Below the pieces are notes generated by a model, which had not been told where the DNA came from, ran no database searches, and saw only the letters and a program-made list of their open reading frames with translations. From positions 4,774,001 through 4,838,000 of the forward strand of contig JACSVZ010000037.1 of the NCBI GenBank assembly GCA_014706295.1: 64,000 bases of DNA, read 5' to 3'. Below are positions 22,116-33,420 of the stretch, piece after piece (position 1 is the first letter of the stretch; each line of letters starts with the position of its first letter). The position numbers and the translations under genes are program-made. Source of the DNA: Lycocorax pyrrhopterus obiensis (taxonomy: Eukaryota > Chordata > Aves > Passeriformes > Paradisaeidae).

Positions 22116-25100
22116 GTGAGAGCGGGGCGGGACCGCGAGCGGGGCAGGAGCGGGGCAGGAGCGGGGCCCGGCGTGGCCGCGCTGGGGTGGGGCACGGCTG
22201 CGGCCGGCTCGCGGCGCTGGGAGGCCCTGATGCGCTGTTTGCTGCGGGGGCTCTGCCCCGGGACTCCGCACAGCGTCGGGCCCGGGGGAACGGTGCTGCC
22301 GTGGGCCCCGCTCGCCTGTGGGTCCGGAGGGAGAGGAAAGGGGCGGCTGTGGAGGGATCCGGGATCAGTTGGTGCTGGAGTCGTGGCTGTGGAGCAGGAA
22401 AGTTGTTGTGAGCCGAGGGTCACCCTAAATCATTTGGCATTGCGGAAGCAAAACATGATGTAACGTTCAGAAAACGATGTTCTAGTGCAGCGTCTGTTCA
22501 GTATGGAGCTGTGATAGAACTGGACCCATCAGTGGCGTATTGGGGCAACTCACTTTACTCCCTGCCTGTAGTGCAATGTTTTGGATTGCTTTTCCTGCTC
22601 ATCCATCTTCCTTGGTGGTTGGGAAGAAATCATGGTGACTCGAGACATACTGTGTGTGTTCTGCACTCTGGGAGCCACAAGGATCTGCACCTTTGTCCCG
22701 AGGGGCAGCTCTGATCTCTGCTCTGTGTGACCACGGACAGGACCCAGGGAACGGCTGGAGCTGTGCCAGGGGGGTTTTAGGTTGGATATCAGGAAAGGTT
22801 CTTCCCCCAGAGGGTGCTGGGCACTGCCCAGGCTCCCCAGGGAATGGGCACGGCCCCGAGGCTGCCAGAGCTCCAGGAGCGTTTGGACCCCGCCGCCAGG
22901 GATGCCCAGGGCCAGGGGTTGGACTGGATGATCCTGTGGATCCCTTCCAGCTTGGGATATTCCGTGATTCTGTGATCTGTTGCAGTAATAGCTGACAGAA
23001 TGAACTCAAAACTCGGTGTTTATTAGGAAGGGATGGGCTGCCCTGACAGCTGGCATGGTCAGAACAGTTCTGACAGAGGTGCTACTGCTGGATCACTGCT
23101 AGTGACTTACCTGGCATTTTTGTTCTTTCTCATTCCAGAGCTGACATTGCTTTGATTGGACTGGCCGTGATGGGTCAGAACCTGATTTTGAACATGAATG
23201 ACCACGGCTTCGTGGTAAGTGAGGAAAAATACTGTTTAGGAAGGCTGACTCAGTAGCACTCGGGATTGGAGCTGAGCGTTTTGTGAGTGCTTTCCCCCCG
23301 CTCTTGTGATGATCTAATGAGTGTTATTTCCTTCTTTTAGTTATACCTTGTGCTGGCCTTTGTCCTGTTTCCAGAGACCAGCGGTGCATGCCTGTACTCA
23401 GATGGCACCTGATATATTAATTATGCATGACTTTTCCCTGAAGTTTGCCTTGGCCTTGCCATTAACCACAGGTTCCCAAGGCACTTGCAAAGACATGCTC
23501 AGGTTCATCCCCGCCCTGTGCCTGTCACAAAGGTGGAAGTGGGAGAGAACAGGATGTTGAAGCTTGCTTGTATAATTTGTAGTCTGAGCTAAAATAACTG
23601 TTCCATTGGCAGCTTTTATTAACATGTTTTCTTGCTCCTCCAGGTTTGTGCTTTTAACAGGACGGTTTCCAAAGTGGATGATTTCCTGGCTAACGAGGCC
23701 AAGGGAACCAAAGTCATCGGTGCTCACAGCCTGGAGGAGATGGTCTCCAAGTTGAAGAAGCCCCGTCGCATTATCTTGCTGGTGAAGGCTGGAAGTGCAG
23801 TGGATGACTTCATCAATAAATTGGTGAGGCAGACATTCGTTCTACCTGTGACTTCTTGCTGTCTTTTGGAGGAGTTTCCTCTCCTCCAAAGTTCTCAATT
23901 ATTCATCATTAGTGAGGTTTTGAATGTATGGAGAAAACTAAAATGCTGATTTATTTTTGACAGGTGCCATTGTTGGAGACTGGAGACATCATAATTGATG
24001 GTGGGAATTCTGAGTATAGAGATACCACGGTAAGCCTGATTCCTACCTAAAGTGAATGAATAAATTACACATGACTCTTCCACTTCTGATCATCAGCATA
24101 GTCAGTCAATAAGATGCCGTCACCCCTGCGCTCAGGAAAAGCCAAACTGAATTATTTCTGCAAAATTAGATCATGCAGCTTATTAAAAAGCAATTAAGGA
24201 CTGCCCTATAAGAATGTTTTTATGGAAGTTGCCCAAATCATCAGAGAATATTTTTTTTACGTGTTTGAAAGAGTGAAGGCCTTTAGAAAATTTCCTTTTA
24301 CAGTCTGAGGGAGTTTTCAGAGAGATTTATAAGTCTAAGGATGTTTATAGATTTGTTGTTATTTCTTAACCCTTCATGATCACAGGACAATCCAGTAAGA
24401 CAGAACTGCTGTTTTGGTAATGGAAGCAGCAGAGTAATTATCTGCTTGTGAACAGGCTGTAACTGTAGAAGTTACAGAAGCTACATTAGCTTATCTGGGA
24501 TGCTCACATGAAAATATTGCATTCAGATTGGTACTTCTAAATCTTAGAAGAGGTGCTCACATTCATCTTTCTGCTTTGACATCCTGGTCTTGGATAAGTG
24601 AATTGGCCATGCCAGAATGAAAAACTCAGTGAGGGTCACTCCTTGGGGAGCTTGCAGCTGTCCTGAGGGATCTCGGCCTGTGCCTCTCTCCCACTCAGAG
24701 GCAATTATTTGCCCTTAGAGTTTTCTGTGCTTGCACCTTCACTCTGCAGTGAACTCAGCAACTCCACCTTGGGCCTAATCTGCCTCCCCCATGTCTTTAC
24801 ACAGAGCATGTGTCACCTGACACTTAATTCCAAGCCTTTTCTGGCCTCAGTGCTGCTCATTTCTATCTGGTGCTTATAAGGACTTGTTTTCTCACCATGT
24901 CGCTTTTGCAAGAATCCATGTCAAAGCAACAGGAAGTTTCCTAATGCTCACTTTGGTGTATGTACAAGCTTTCTCTAAGGTTGGATTCTAGCACGTCAAA
25001 AGCAGAATTGAAAACCTAATTTTAAGACTGAATGGCTAACCATTTTTGTAAGGCTCTGGCATTAAATGAAATTAAACAGTGCTGCTCTGCTCTTTGTTCC

Positions 25101-28100
25101 AGAGGCGTTGTAAGGAACTACAGGCAAAGGGCATCTTATTTGTGGGAAGTGGTGTTAGTGGTGGAGAGGAGGGTGCCAGATATGGACCTTCACTCATGCC
25201 AGGAGGAGCCAAGGAAGCCTGGTAAGCACAAGCTACTATATTTTCTTGTTCAGAATGGTTTGCAACAATTCGAATTGTGAGCTGAGGGAGGGAAAGAGGA
25301 GGTGGGTGTGGAGAGAACAAGATATGTTGCCATCTCACTTCCTCAAGGCTCCAGATTTCTCAACCTGGCTGGGGTCATGGGGAAGTGCTGAGCCTTCATA
25401 TAAGGCAGAACAAAGGCAGGCTTTTCTTCCAGGAATCCACAGGCAAAAGTAGGACCTACAGACATCTGAAGGGAAAATGTGTGCCTGGGGAGAAAGGAAT
25501 TTTGCTTAAATTTTTAACAAGTACTATTTCTTTTTTTTTTTTTCCGAGGCCATACACACTTGGGAAGCTGCTAACCATGAATCAGGCAGCAGCAAATGGC
25601 CCTGTAGTGACACATTATAAATGGAGCTTCAGTACATGTTTGTACTACTATTGAATGCATCAATTTATTTGCAAGTTTCTGCATGCTGCTGTGCTGTTTT
25701 GTACTCATGTGTCAGTAAGGGACTGCACATTGGTGCTCATATTAGACTTTATCCCTGGTTGCCCATTCTCTGTGTAAATGTGGAAAGAAAGGGTGTGCCG
25801 AGGCTTTACCTGAGCTTTAGTATCTCTTGAGTCCCTGTCCATTTGCATTAGTGTTTCATAACCTGTATCAGCCTGTTCAAATTTGATGGCAAAAAGCCAT
25901 CAACAAGAATAAGTTGCTACCCGATCATCTTTTGCCTTGAACAGCTAAGTAAGGACAGCTTCTGTGTTCAAAGGGAGAGGATATTTGGGCTCCTTTAAGT
26001 GCATTACACTTGTCTCTACAGTGTTGGATGCATGATTTGATTGTCCCAATGTCTTGCAAGCAGTGTCTAGTTGGGAAAAACATATGTAATTGACATTGCC
26101 GTGTGGGCGGGTTATCAACCTGCCAGCTGCCCTCACTCCAGGCTGCCTTTTGGCAGGCTACAGAAGGAGGCATCATACCGATAGATTTTATTTATTTTCT
26201 CTTGTGGTGTTTGTATCCCCTGCCTGTCTGCTAAGGTGTATTCTTTCTCCCCACAGGCCCCACATCAAGACCATATTTCAAAGCATTGCTGCTAAAGTGG
26301 GATCTGGGGAACCCTGTTGTGACTGGGTAAATAGTCATTTGATACTGACCCTAACTTGGGGTTAGATCCCTGCTTAGGTAGTTTGGGAATAGATCCATGC
26401 TTAGGCAGTTTCGCTGCTGAAGCTCATGGATGTTTGTCCGTAATAAACACAGCCAGATTTTCTGGCTGACTGTGTTCATTTCCAATCTACCATCTCTGAT
26501 AACTCACACCATGCAATGGAAAGAGAAAGTTTTGTGGCTGGGTCATGTGCTGGGGAGCTAAATGGACCTGTGACCCACTGGTTTCAGTTAGCACTGTCTT
26601 TGATTCCCTCCTTTAGGCAGAAGGAAACCACGGGCAGGTATTAAACACTGGAAGTGGTGATGATGCTGTTGCTGATGGGATTTTTGGATGTTTCCTGACA
26701 GGTGGGAGAGGAAGGAGCTGGACATTTTGTGAAGATGGTACACAATGGGATTGAGTATGGAGACATGCAGCTGATCTGTGAGGCCTATCACCTGATGAAA
26801 GATGTGGTGGGCATGGAGCATGATGAGATGGCAAAGGTGATTTGCAGTTTTTAATGTCTTTCCTTTTTTTGTGCCATGGTGTCTGTCTGCTACTGGTGAG
26901 GTGCTGGGCTTGGGTAAAGCTGGTGCATGTACACAAAGTGAATTTTTCTGACATGCCTCCTGCGAGGGCAGGGCACAACATTCCTGAGTTTCACATGAGG
27001 TAGGAGCAGTGAGCACAGACAGCTGAATGCTTACAGAAGTTGTCTAAAACTCTTCCCATGCTACAGTTAATTTCTCCCCAGGAAGCACCTACATGTGTAG
27101 AGATGTGAATTACCTTACCTGAAAAGAGCTAGTGAAACGCTGAGCATTATAATCAAGGAGGCACAATACATACATTGATCAATTAAAAGATATCATAGAG
27201 ACATAGTGAATTGGGGTGTGTATGTATATGTATATACTTTTTCTCCTTTTTCAGGTATTTCAGGAGTGGAATAAGACAGAGTTGGACTCTTTCCTGATTG
27301 AAATCACAGCCAATATTCTCAAATTCAAAGACAGCGATGGCAAATACCTCCTCCCAAAGATCAGGGACAGTGCAGGACAAAAAGGCACAGGGAAGTGGAC
27401 AGCCATTTCTGCCCTGGAATACGGAGTCCCGGTCACACTCATAGGTAACTGGTTCTTTGACCTTTCCTTCCTCCATGTACTACATCACAGTAGAGAGCAT
27501 GGGAATAGAGGGAAGTGAGCCCACAGCAGGGCTTGGCCTGCAGAAGAGGCTGTCGTAGGTGTAGCTGTTTCAGCCTTTCTGCCCTGACAGCTGTTCCTGA
27601 GTTTTTTTGCTGGGCTTGTTTTTACCTTGTTCCTTAAATGCTGGCAGTCCTGTTGTCACGCCCGTGTCCGTGGTGTCTCTGCAGTGAGGACTTGGTGACA
27701 GGGGAACATTAAATGCTGTGCTCAGAGTGCTGTAATGCAGAGGAGCTGTAACACATCTGCAACACATTTAGAGTGCCCTAATACTACAGGTCCAGAGCAG
27801 GCTTCCCGTTGAGTAAATTAGATGAATCAACAGGTTCTTTGCTCTCAGATTTGCTTTCATTTCCATGCTTTCTCTACCTCTTTTTCCTTTGCATTGGCTG
27901 GTCAAGTCCTGAAGATAAGAAAAATTATATTCAGTAGCTAAGAGAAAGTAACTACGGTGTAGCTGTCAAAGAAACATGGCTGCATTCCAACAGCAAAACA
28001 AGTTCTCTAAATGGTTTTAATGTTCTACCGCAGCTGTAGTCTTTCGGTTCTAGGCTTGAAACAGTGTTTCTTGCTTGTACTGTTAGTATTCTCCTGTTTG

Positions 28101-31100
28101 GGGTTCTTGCAAAGATCAAGGGTGGAGGAGACACTCCCTGATTAGTGCTCTGCAGTGCCAGGGAGCATTGTTAGGTAATGCTGAGCTGACAGGGAAGTGT
28201 GTGCCATAGTCCTTGTGCAAACGTGGCCGTTCTCAGGGCAGTTGCTGTGTGTGGTTTTACTGCATAAGCATGACTTGCAAACTTCCACTTGTAAGAGCAG
28301 AGTCATGTTACTCCTGCTTTTTCCTGGTTTTCCTACTACGCTGCCCCTCCCCACTGTAGAAGGAAGTTTTTGCAGAAATGGAAATTAGCCTGTTCTGATT
28401 TAGGTGTGATGTGTCCTCCTGCTGTAGGGAGGATCCAGAGTCTTGTGAAAACATTATCCACTCTTTTTTTTTTTATTGTTGATTTGATTTTGGGGTATGG
28501 CGGGTTTGGTTTTTTTTTTGGTATATCACAACTCACTTAAATGGTGAAACAACATGACAGTGTGAAGACTTGTTTTCCTTCTATCAGATCCTGAAAAGGA
28601 AACTTTTTCCTCCCTCATTTTACAGTACTGTCTTCAATTGCAAATAAGTACAGTTTAAACCAGCATGATTAGGAACTCACTGAGCCAGTCTGACAGATGA
28701 TATTTAGTAACCTGCTTAGTGATGTTAAAAAACTTTCTTATGGACTTCTGAATACTAATGCTAGGGGCCTACTAGATTTGTGAATCTTATTTAATCTTAT
28801 AAGTTAGCCTGCTGATTTATTCTTGATTTTAATTGCCCTTATTTTGCATGTGTGTATTTCAAAGCACATCCAGTTAATGTGAGCTGGCATTTAAGCAACA
28901 GCTTTTTACCTTCAAAGCATGATACAATACTTGGTGAAGTCTTCAGCCTTGCTGTTCCCTAGATTGCAGTGCAACACTGTCTGTCTCTGATAGATAGGAA
29001 AAGATTTTAAAATAAATTTGCAAAACTGTGCACTGGTAAATGTTCCTGAGGATAAATTTTCATGTGGATCACTTGTGGCTTTTTTCTTTATCATTTGAAA
29101 GCTGTATCAGTCAACACTTACACAATGGTTGTACTGAGTGGCAGTGTTGTCCCTCAGGAATGCTGTTGGAATAATTAATTTGTGCACCTGTTATTTCGTT
29201 TGTGTACATGGCTCATCATTCCGTGACGCTCTGTGGTGCTTGAGTATCTCAGACATGAACAGTGATGCCCGGCTTTTAATGATCTCCTCTTTCCTGCCAT
29301 ACCCAAAGGGGAAGCTGTGTTTGCACGGTGCCTGTCTTCCCTCAAGGATGAGAGAGTGCAGGCCAGTAAGCTGCTGGATGGGCCCAAAATGACTCAATTC
29401 AGTGGGGACAAGAAGGCCTTCCTGGAGGATATCCGCAAGGTGAGTCCTTGTGCTGGGTCAGAGCAGGTTTGGGATGCTGTGAATCCTGGGGAAGAGCTCT
29501 TGTGTTTATATTTCATGAGAACTGGTGCCTGCTTTCAGCACTGTGCATTGTCTCGTGATGTCCACAAAGCATAATGTGACCCATTCCTAACCAAAGAATT
29601 ATCCAGAAGGAATTCAACTCTAAGCCACAGTGGGCAGAGACAACTACATGAGGTACAGAGATCGTAATTCATGTACAGGAGCTTGTCCACCCCTCAATAC
29701 TCATGCCTTTGCCTGGGTATTGATCTCTTGATCTCTCTCTGTTGAAACCAAACTTTCTAATGAGAAAGGATATTTTGGTTCTCAAATAACTGGAATGTTG
29801 CTACTGTACTCATCCCTGTTGTGATGTGGGCTGAACAGAGCATGTAAACCGTGAAGTTTGTTGTTCAACTTTGTGAGTCTCTTTGTGAGAGTTCTTGATT
29901 TTTTTTTTTTTTAGGCCCTGTATGCTTCCAAGATTATCTCATATGCTCAAGGCTTCATGCTGCTGAGACAAGCAGCCAAAGAATTTGGCTGGACACTGAA
30001 TTACGGTGGTATTGCACTGATGTGGAGGGGAGGCTGCATCATCAGAAGGTAATTGAGATGAGGAGGTAACCTGGCTGCTGAGGGGAGAAGAGCAGGCAGT
30101 TTAGTTTATGAGGTGCTTGGCTGACAAGCCTAGAGTATTTCCTTGGAAAATCCATGGAGTTACTCTGCTGGTAAGATTCTGAGAGGCTGTAGACAGCGCT
30201 AAAGGTTACTAGATGAACCCACTATTCTGGTGGCTTAACTGCTGCAGATTTTCTTTGGTCTTTGTAATGTTTGGAATCTGAGTCTGGCTGAGTCAGGTTT
30301 TGGCACTGTAAATTTTGAATTCTGGGCGTTTGTTGGAAGCTGTGACATTTATTCTTGGTTTGCTTTTGCCTAGTGTGTTCCTGGGAAAAATCAAAGATGC
30401 TTTTGATCGAAACCCTGAGCTCCAGAATTTGCTGTTGGATGATTTCTTTAAGAGAGCTGTAGAAAACTGTCAGGTAAGTTCCAAGGAAAGGAGAGCATAA
30501 AAACAATAATTTACAGCCAGGACTGTCATGGTTCTTCTCTTTGATACTGACCAAGCTATGATTGGAAACTGAAGGTTCCCATTTTACTGTTACAGAAGAG
30601 CCCTAGGCAGAAATCCAGCAATTCAGAAGGACCATAATGTGAGGAAAAAAGGCCTGGCCTGTGTGAACATTCTCATCACTGCCCTGTGTCTTGTGCCTAC
30701 TGTGCAGTTGGATTTCAGCTGAGCAGACTATAAAGCTCTGTTCCAGTACCATTGTTTGCAGTAGCCCCAGAACAACAGTGTTCCAGACCCACCCATTCTT
30801 TAGGGCTGTGTCTGTGCAAACAGTGTCCTGATTTGGATGGAGCTGACAGGCAGAATTAAAACCACATTATCTGGCCAAAAAAGAAGTCTCATATTATCAT
30901 TAGTAGTTCTTGTAACTGAATCTGAATATTCCATGCAAATTACTAGATCAGATGAACAGTTGAACTGAGGATTATCCACATCTATCTGAAGTATCAGTGC
31001 TGCCCTCTCATGCCCTTGGGCGAGCTTTGTTCTGTGCTTGGTTAGAGGTCCTGGAATTGCCTCAGTGTTTGCTCAGAACATTCCCCGTTCCCCGCTGAGT

Positions 31101-32195
31101 TTATGCTTTTGAGATGCTCTGACCATGTTTATGTGAAAAAACAGCATCCTTGCTTGAGGCTGTGGTTTGACTGCATGTCTCAACTGTTCTCATCCTGTTG
31201 TTAACTCTGTCTTACTTGCCATTATTTTAGATCAACCTTGTTTATATAAAATCAGGAATCTGCTGCTGTATTTGCTCAGACTTGGTTATTAGATTTCTTA
31301 GAACGTGAAATAGCACACGCAGTTGTACTGGAGTAGTTCACATGCCTGCACATACCTATGAGCAAGCACTGATCAGTTTCCTTTTTTCCCCCCTCTTTTC
31401 CTCTCTCCCAGGAGTCCTGGCGCCGTGTAATCAGTACTGGAGTGCAGATTGGAATCCCTATGCCCTGCTTCACTACAGCACTTTCTTTTTATGATGGATA
31501 CAGGCATGAGATGTTGCCAGCTAACCTGATTCAGGTAGGCACTGAAATCTCATCATGCTGTTATTTAAATACTGCTTTAAGGGCCTCAATGGCAGTATGT
31601 CATAATCACCCACAGTATAGATTGCCTAATATATTTCTGTTGTACCTGAAACTCATGTCAATAAAACACTGAGGGATAGCTGAATAAAGAACACCAGAGA
31701 TGCTGGTATGGCAGTGCCCAGTGTGTGTTTGTATTCCATTTGTGAACCAAGGGTAATGGTATCCTTGAATCCAAATGCTTTATAGAGAAGTATCTTTGAA
31801 TGTTCGGATGTATGGAAGTGCTTGCTTTTTGGATTACTACCAAGCAGAAACCATATACTTGCATTTCTGCAGAACTCGTAATTTAATTACTCAATATTAG
31901 TAAATTTTTCATTGCAGTGGTTTTGCTAATAATGAGAAAATAATTTTGAGTGTTATAATATTGGAGTAAAATCTTATTTCTACTATTCCTTGTTAGGCAA
32001 CAGTAGGTGCAACTTCTAGTACTCATATGGTATTGACATTTGTGTTTCTGGTTTGTCTGTGTGTTCTCATTCCAGGCTCAGCGTGATTACTTTGGTGCAC
32101 ATACATACGAATTATTATCAAAGCCAGGGGTATTTATCCATACCAACTGGACAGGCCATGGGGGAAACGTGTCCTCTTCTGCTTACAATGTCTAA
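22108..32195 (+). CDS. PGD: 6-phosphogluconate dehydrogenase, decarboxylating; complete, 13 exons
   Basis: PGD oxidises and decarboxylates 6-phosphogluconate to ribulose 5-phosphate with NADP+ in the cytosol, the third step of the oxidative pentose phosphate pathway. Exons: 22108-22115, 23139-23214, 23644-23823, 23964-24029, 25103-25221, 26257-26326, 26702-26836, 27255-27444, 29309-29439, 29915-30048, 30374-30473, 31412-31534 and 32076-32195. They total 1452 bases, or 483 residues, the same length as the human enzyme. Rossmann motif GLAVMGQN is at 10-17 and NRT, which contacts the NADP 2'-phosphate, at 33-35. Substrate and catalytic residues present are N103, the SGG loop 129-131, K184, H187, N188, E191, R447 and H453. 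The family signature [13 protein letters not shown] is at 254-266. No key residue is missing. The start is fixed by homology (MAEADIALIG) and the CpG promoter. Confidence 0.98.
22690..22980 (+). mobile_element. CR1 LINE 3' fragment in PGD intron 1
   Basis: The segment reads like an avian CR1 3' end. It has GGTTTTAGGTTGGATATCAG, AGGTTCTTCCCCCAGAGG, GGTTGGACTGGATGATCC and the terminal repeats ATTCCGTGATTCTGTGATC. It is 5'-truncated and in the sense orientation; the 5' limit is approximate. GC-rich copies of this form are common in songbirds. Confidence 0.9.
23139..23214 (+). CDS. PGD: PGD coding exon 2
   Basis: Encodes the Rossmann start [20 protein letters not shown], then DHGFV. Acceptor ATTCCAG, donor GTAAGT. 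Confidence 0.97.
23644..23823 (+). CDS. PGD: PGD coding exon 3
   Basis: Sixty codons from [20 protein letters not shown] to [10 protein letters not shown]; includes the NRT cofactor motif. The frame stays open beyond the donor (GTGAGG) into the intron. Confidence 0.97.
23964..24029 (+). CDS. PGD: PGD coding exon 4
   Basis: Encodes [20 protein letters not shown], then TT; N103 lies here. Donor GTAAGC. Confidence 0.97.
25103..25221 (+). CDS. PGD: PGD coding exon 5
   Basis: Encodes [20 protein letters not shown], then [20 protein letters not shown], with the SGG substrate loop. Donor GTAAGC. Confidence 0.97.
26257..26326 (+). CDS. PGD: PGD coding exon 6
   Basis: Encodes [20 protein letters not shown], then CDW. 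Donor GTAAAT. Confidence 0.97.
26702..26836 (+). CDS. PGD: PGD coding exon 7 (catalytic Lys and Glu)
   Basis: Encodes [20 protein letters not shown], then [20 protein letters not shown] and DEMAK. K184 and E191, the acid-base pair of the family, are here. Donor GTGATT. Confidence 0.97.
27255..27444 (+). CDS. PGD: PGD coding exon 8 (family signature)
   Basis: Encodes [20 protein letters not shown] and the signature [13 protein letters not shown], ending [11 protein letters not shown]. Donor GTAACT; the frame runs open into the intron. Confidence 0.97.
29309..29439 (+). CDS. PGD: PGD coding exon 9
   Basis: Encodes [20 protein letters not shown], then a variable [15 protein letters not shown] stretch and AFLEDIRK. 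The acceptor is an unusual CCCAAAG after a modest pyrimidine tract. Confidence 0.96.
29915..30048 (+). CDS. PGD: PGD coding exon 10
   Basis: Encodes [20 protein letters not shown], then [20 protein letters not shown] and CIIR. Acceptor is a long T run ending TTTAG. Confidence 0.97.
30374..30473 (+). CDS. PGD: PGD coding exon 11
   Basis: Encodes [20 protein letters not shown], then [13 protein letters not shown]. Donor GTAAGT. Confidence 0.97.
31412..31534 (+). CDS. PGD: PGD coding exon 12
   Basis: Encodes [20 protein letters not shown], then [20 protein letters not shown] and Q. Donor GTAGGC. Confidence 0.97.
32076..32195 (+). CDS. PGD: PGD coding exon 13
   Basis: Encodes [20 protein letters not shown], then [19 protein letters not shown] and TAA. 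R447 and H453, which reach into the partner subunit's active site in the dimer, are present. Confidence 0.97.
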   Translation, partial: AQRDYFGAHTYELLSKPGVFIHTNWTGHGGNVSSSAYNV

Positions 32196-32367
32196 TGGAA
32201 ATCCTTCCACTTGGAGCCAAAATACTGTAGATCTCAGATATTTCTTCTAGAATATCGCTTTTTACTGTACTCTGCTAGAACTTGTGTTTGGACACTTTTG
32301 TAATAACTTGTGGGTATATTTCATACATATATGTATATCTCTCTATATGTATCATATAAGAAAACGA

Positions 32368-32373
32368 AATAAA
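32368..32373 (+). terminator. PGD: Polyadenylation signal of PGD
   Basis: AATAAA 173 bases after the PGD stop, following a short AT-rich stretch of ATATGTAT-type repeats. The resulting 3' UTR of about 190 bases is short. Confidence 0.85.
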
Positions 32374-32399
32374 TTTAGTTATAAATCTGTTGAGGTGTT

Positions 32400-33215
32400 T
32401 TCTTTCCACTGCTGCTGGCCAAAACTAGGTAAAATGTTTTTGTGCAGTATTTAATAGAATTTATAGTCATGGTATGTTTATTGTATTGTGGTGCATAAAG
32501 TCATAGGGATCAAGACAGAGATGACTGCAGTTCAGGAATTGCTGAGAGAGTGGCAGACAGCACAGTAACTCTGCTCAAGATTCCAGGCAGATTAAAGGCC
32601 TTTCTTTCGTTGCCATGGTTTGTTCCTAACAGGCAGTAGCTTGTCTCTTACAGATTTAATTCCTGGGCATTCAGCTGCACACTGAGCTCTGTGTGCTTTC
32701 GGTGGAAGGGTGGGATGGGTCATGGAGAAACAAAACTGATATTCCTGTCACCATTCTCCTTCCAACTGTTGTTCACAGTTTTAAGCTCTGGCATAAACAC
32801 TTTGCATTGCTGTGTGCTTGCACTTTCCTCCCCCAAATCTCCCTGTTTCTTTTACTCTTCTTCCCATGGGGCAATTAAAAATACCCACAGCAGCATGCAA
32901 AGTTGGCTCTATTTTATATCCTCTCCCTGCAATGCTACTGTCAGTCATCTTCAGGACTTCTGAAAATTCACCTGGGTGTCTGAACCTTTTTTTTTTCCTC
33001 AGAATCTGTTAAATTTTGTGCTGTGCACACTGATTTTTATATTAATTTTTGGCCATATATGTTTCTGCTAAGACAGCTACTTCGTCACTAGTTGAATATC
33101 TCTACTTAGTCAATAGTTGCATATATAACTTTCAATTTAAGGTACTTTTTCTGCAGATTACGCAGTAAGATTTGGGAGTTCTGTAAAATAAGGACTATTG
33201 CGGGTGATAGCGATG
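32400..33215. other. Intergenic region PGD-CENPS
   Basis: About 0.8 kb of unique-looking, moderately AT-rich sequence with no exon or named repeat that I can see. Confidence 0.6.
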
Positions 33216-33420
33216 CTGCAGCGCAAGGCGGCCTCGAGTCCCCTCACAGGGGCCCCGGGGCGGGGCCCGACATGGCGGCGGCGCGGCCCCGCCCCGCGCG
33301 CTGGGCGGGAAATCGTGAGGGCCGCGATGGCGGCGGCGGCCGTGTTGGGCGGCGAGGAGCAGCAGCTGCTCACACAGGTACCAGGGGGCACACGGGGGTC
33401 GGAGGCCGTGAGCGGCCGTC
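33215..33420 (+). promoter_or_regulatory. CENPS: CpG-rich promoter and 5' end of CENPS
   Basis: A compact GC-rich block with GGGGCGGGGCCC near 33257-33268 and two ATGGCGGCGGC motifs (YY1-type), one of them on the start codon. An out-of-frame upstream ATG lies at 33272. No TATA box is seen. Confidence 0.6.
33327..33377 (+). CDS. CENPS: CENPS coding exon 1
   Basis: Encodes MAAAAVLGGEEQQLLTQ, a variable N-terminus. Donor GTACCA. Confidence 0.9.

Larger units (their letters stand above)
21640..22340 (+). promoter_or_regulatory. PGD: CpG-island promoter of PGD
   Basis: A very GC- and CpG-rich block around PGD exon 1. A CCAAT box lies at 22000-22004 and overlapping GC boxes (Sp1-type CCCCGCCC repeats) at 22015-22036, 70-110 bases before the start codon. 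No TATA box is visible. Its upstream half is a 56-bp tandem repeat. The transcription start is not determined. Confidence 0.75.

Noticed and set aside
21602..22463. Overlapping ORFs of up to 283 codons on both strands
   Set aside because: They come from CpG-rich sequence and the 56-bp tandem repeat, where stop codons are rare. They cross the PGD promoter and exon 1 in wrong frames.
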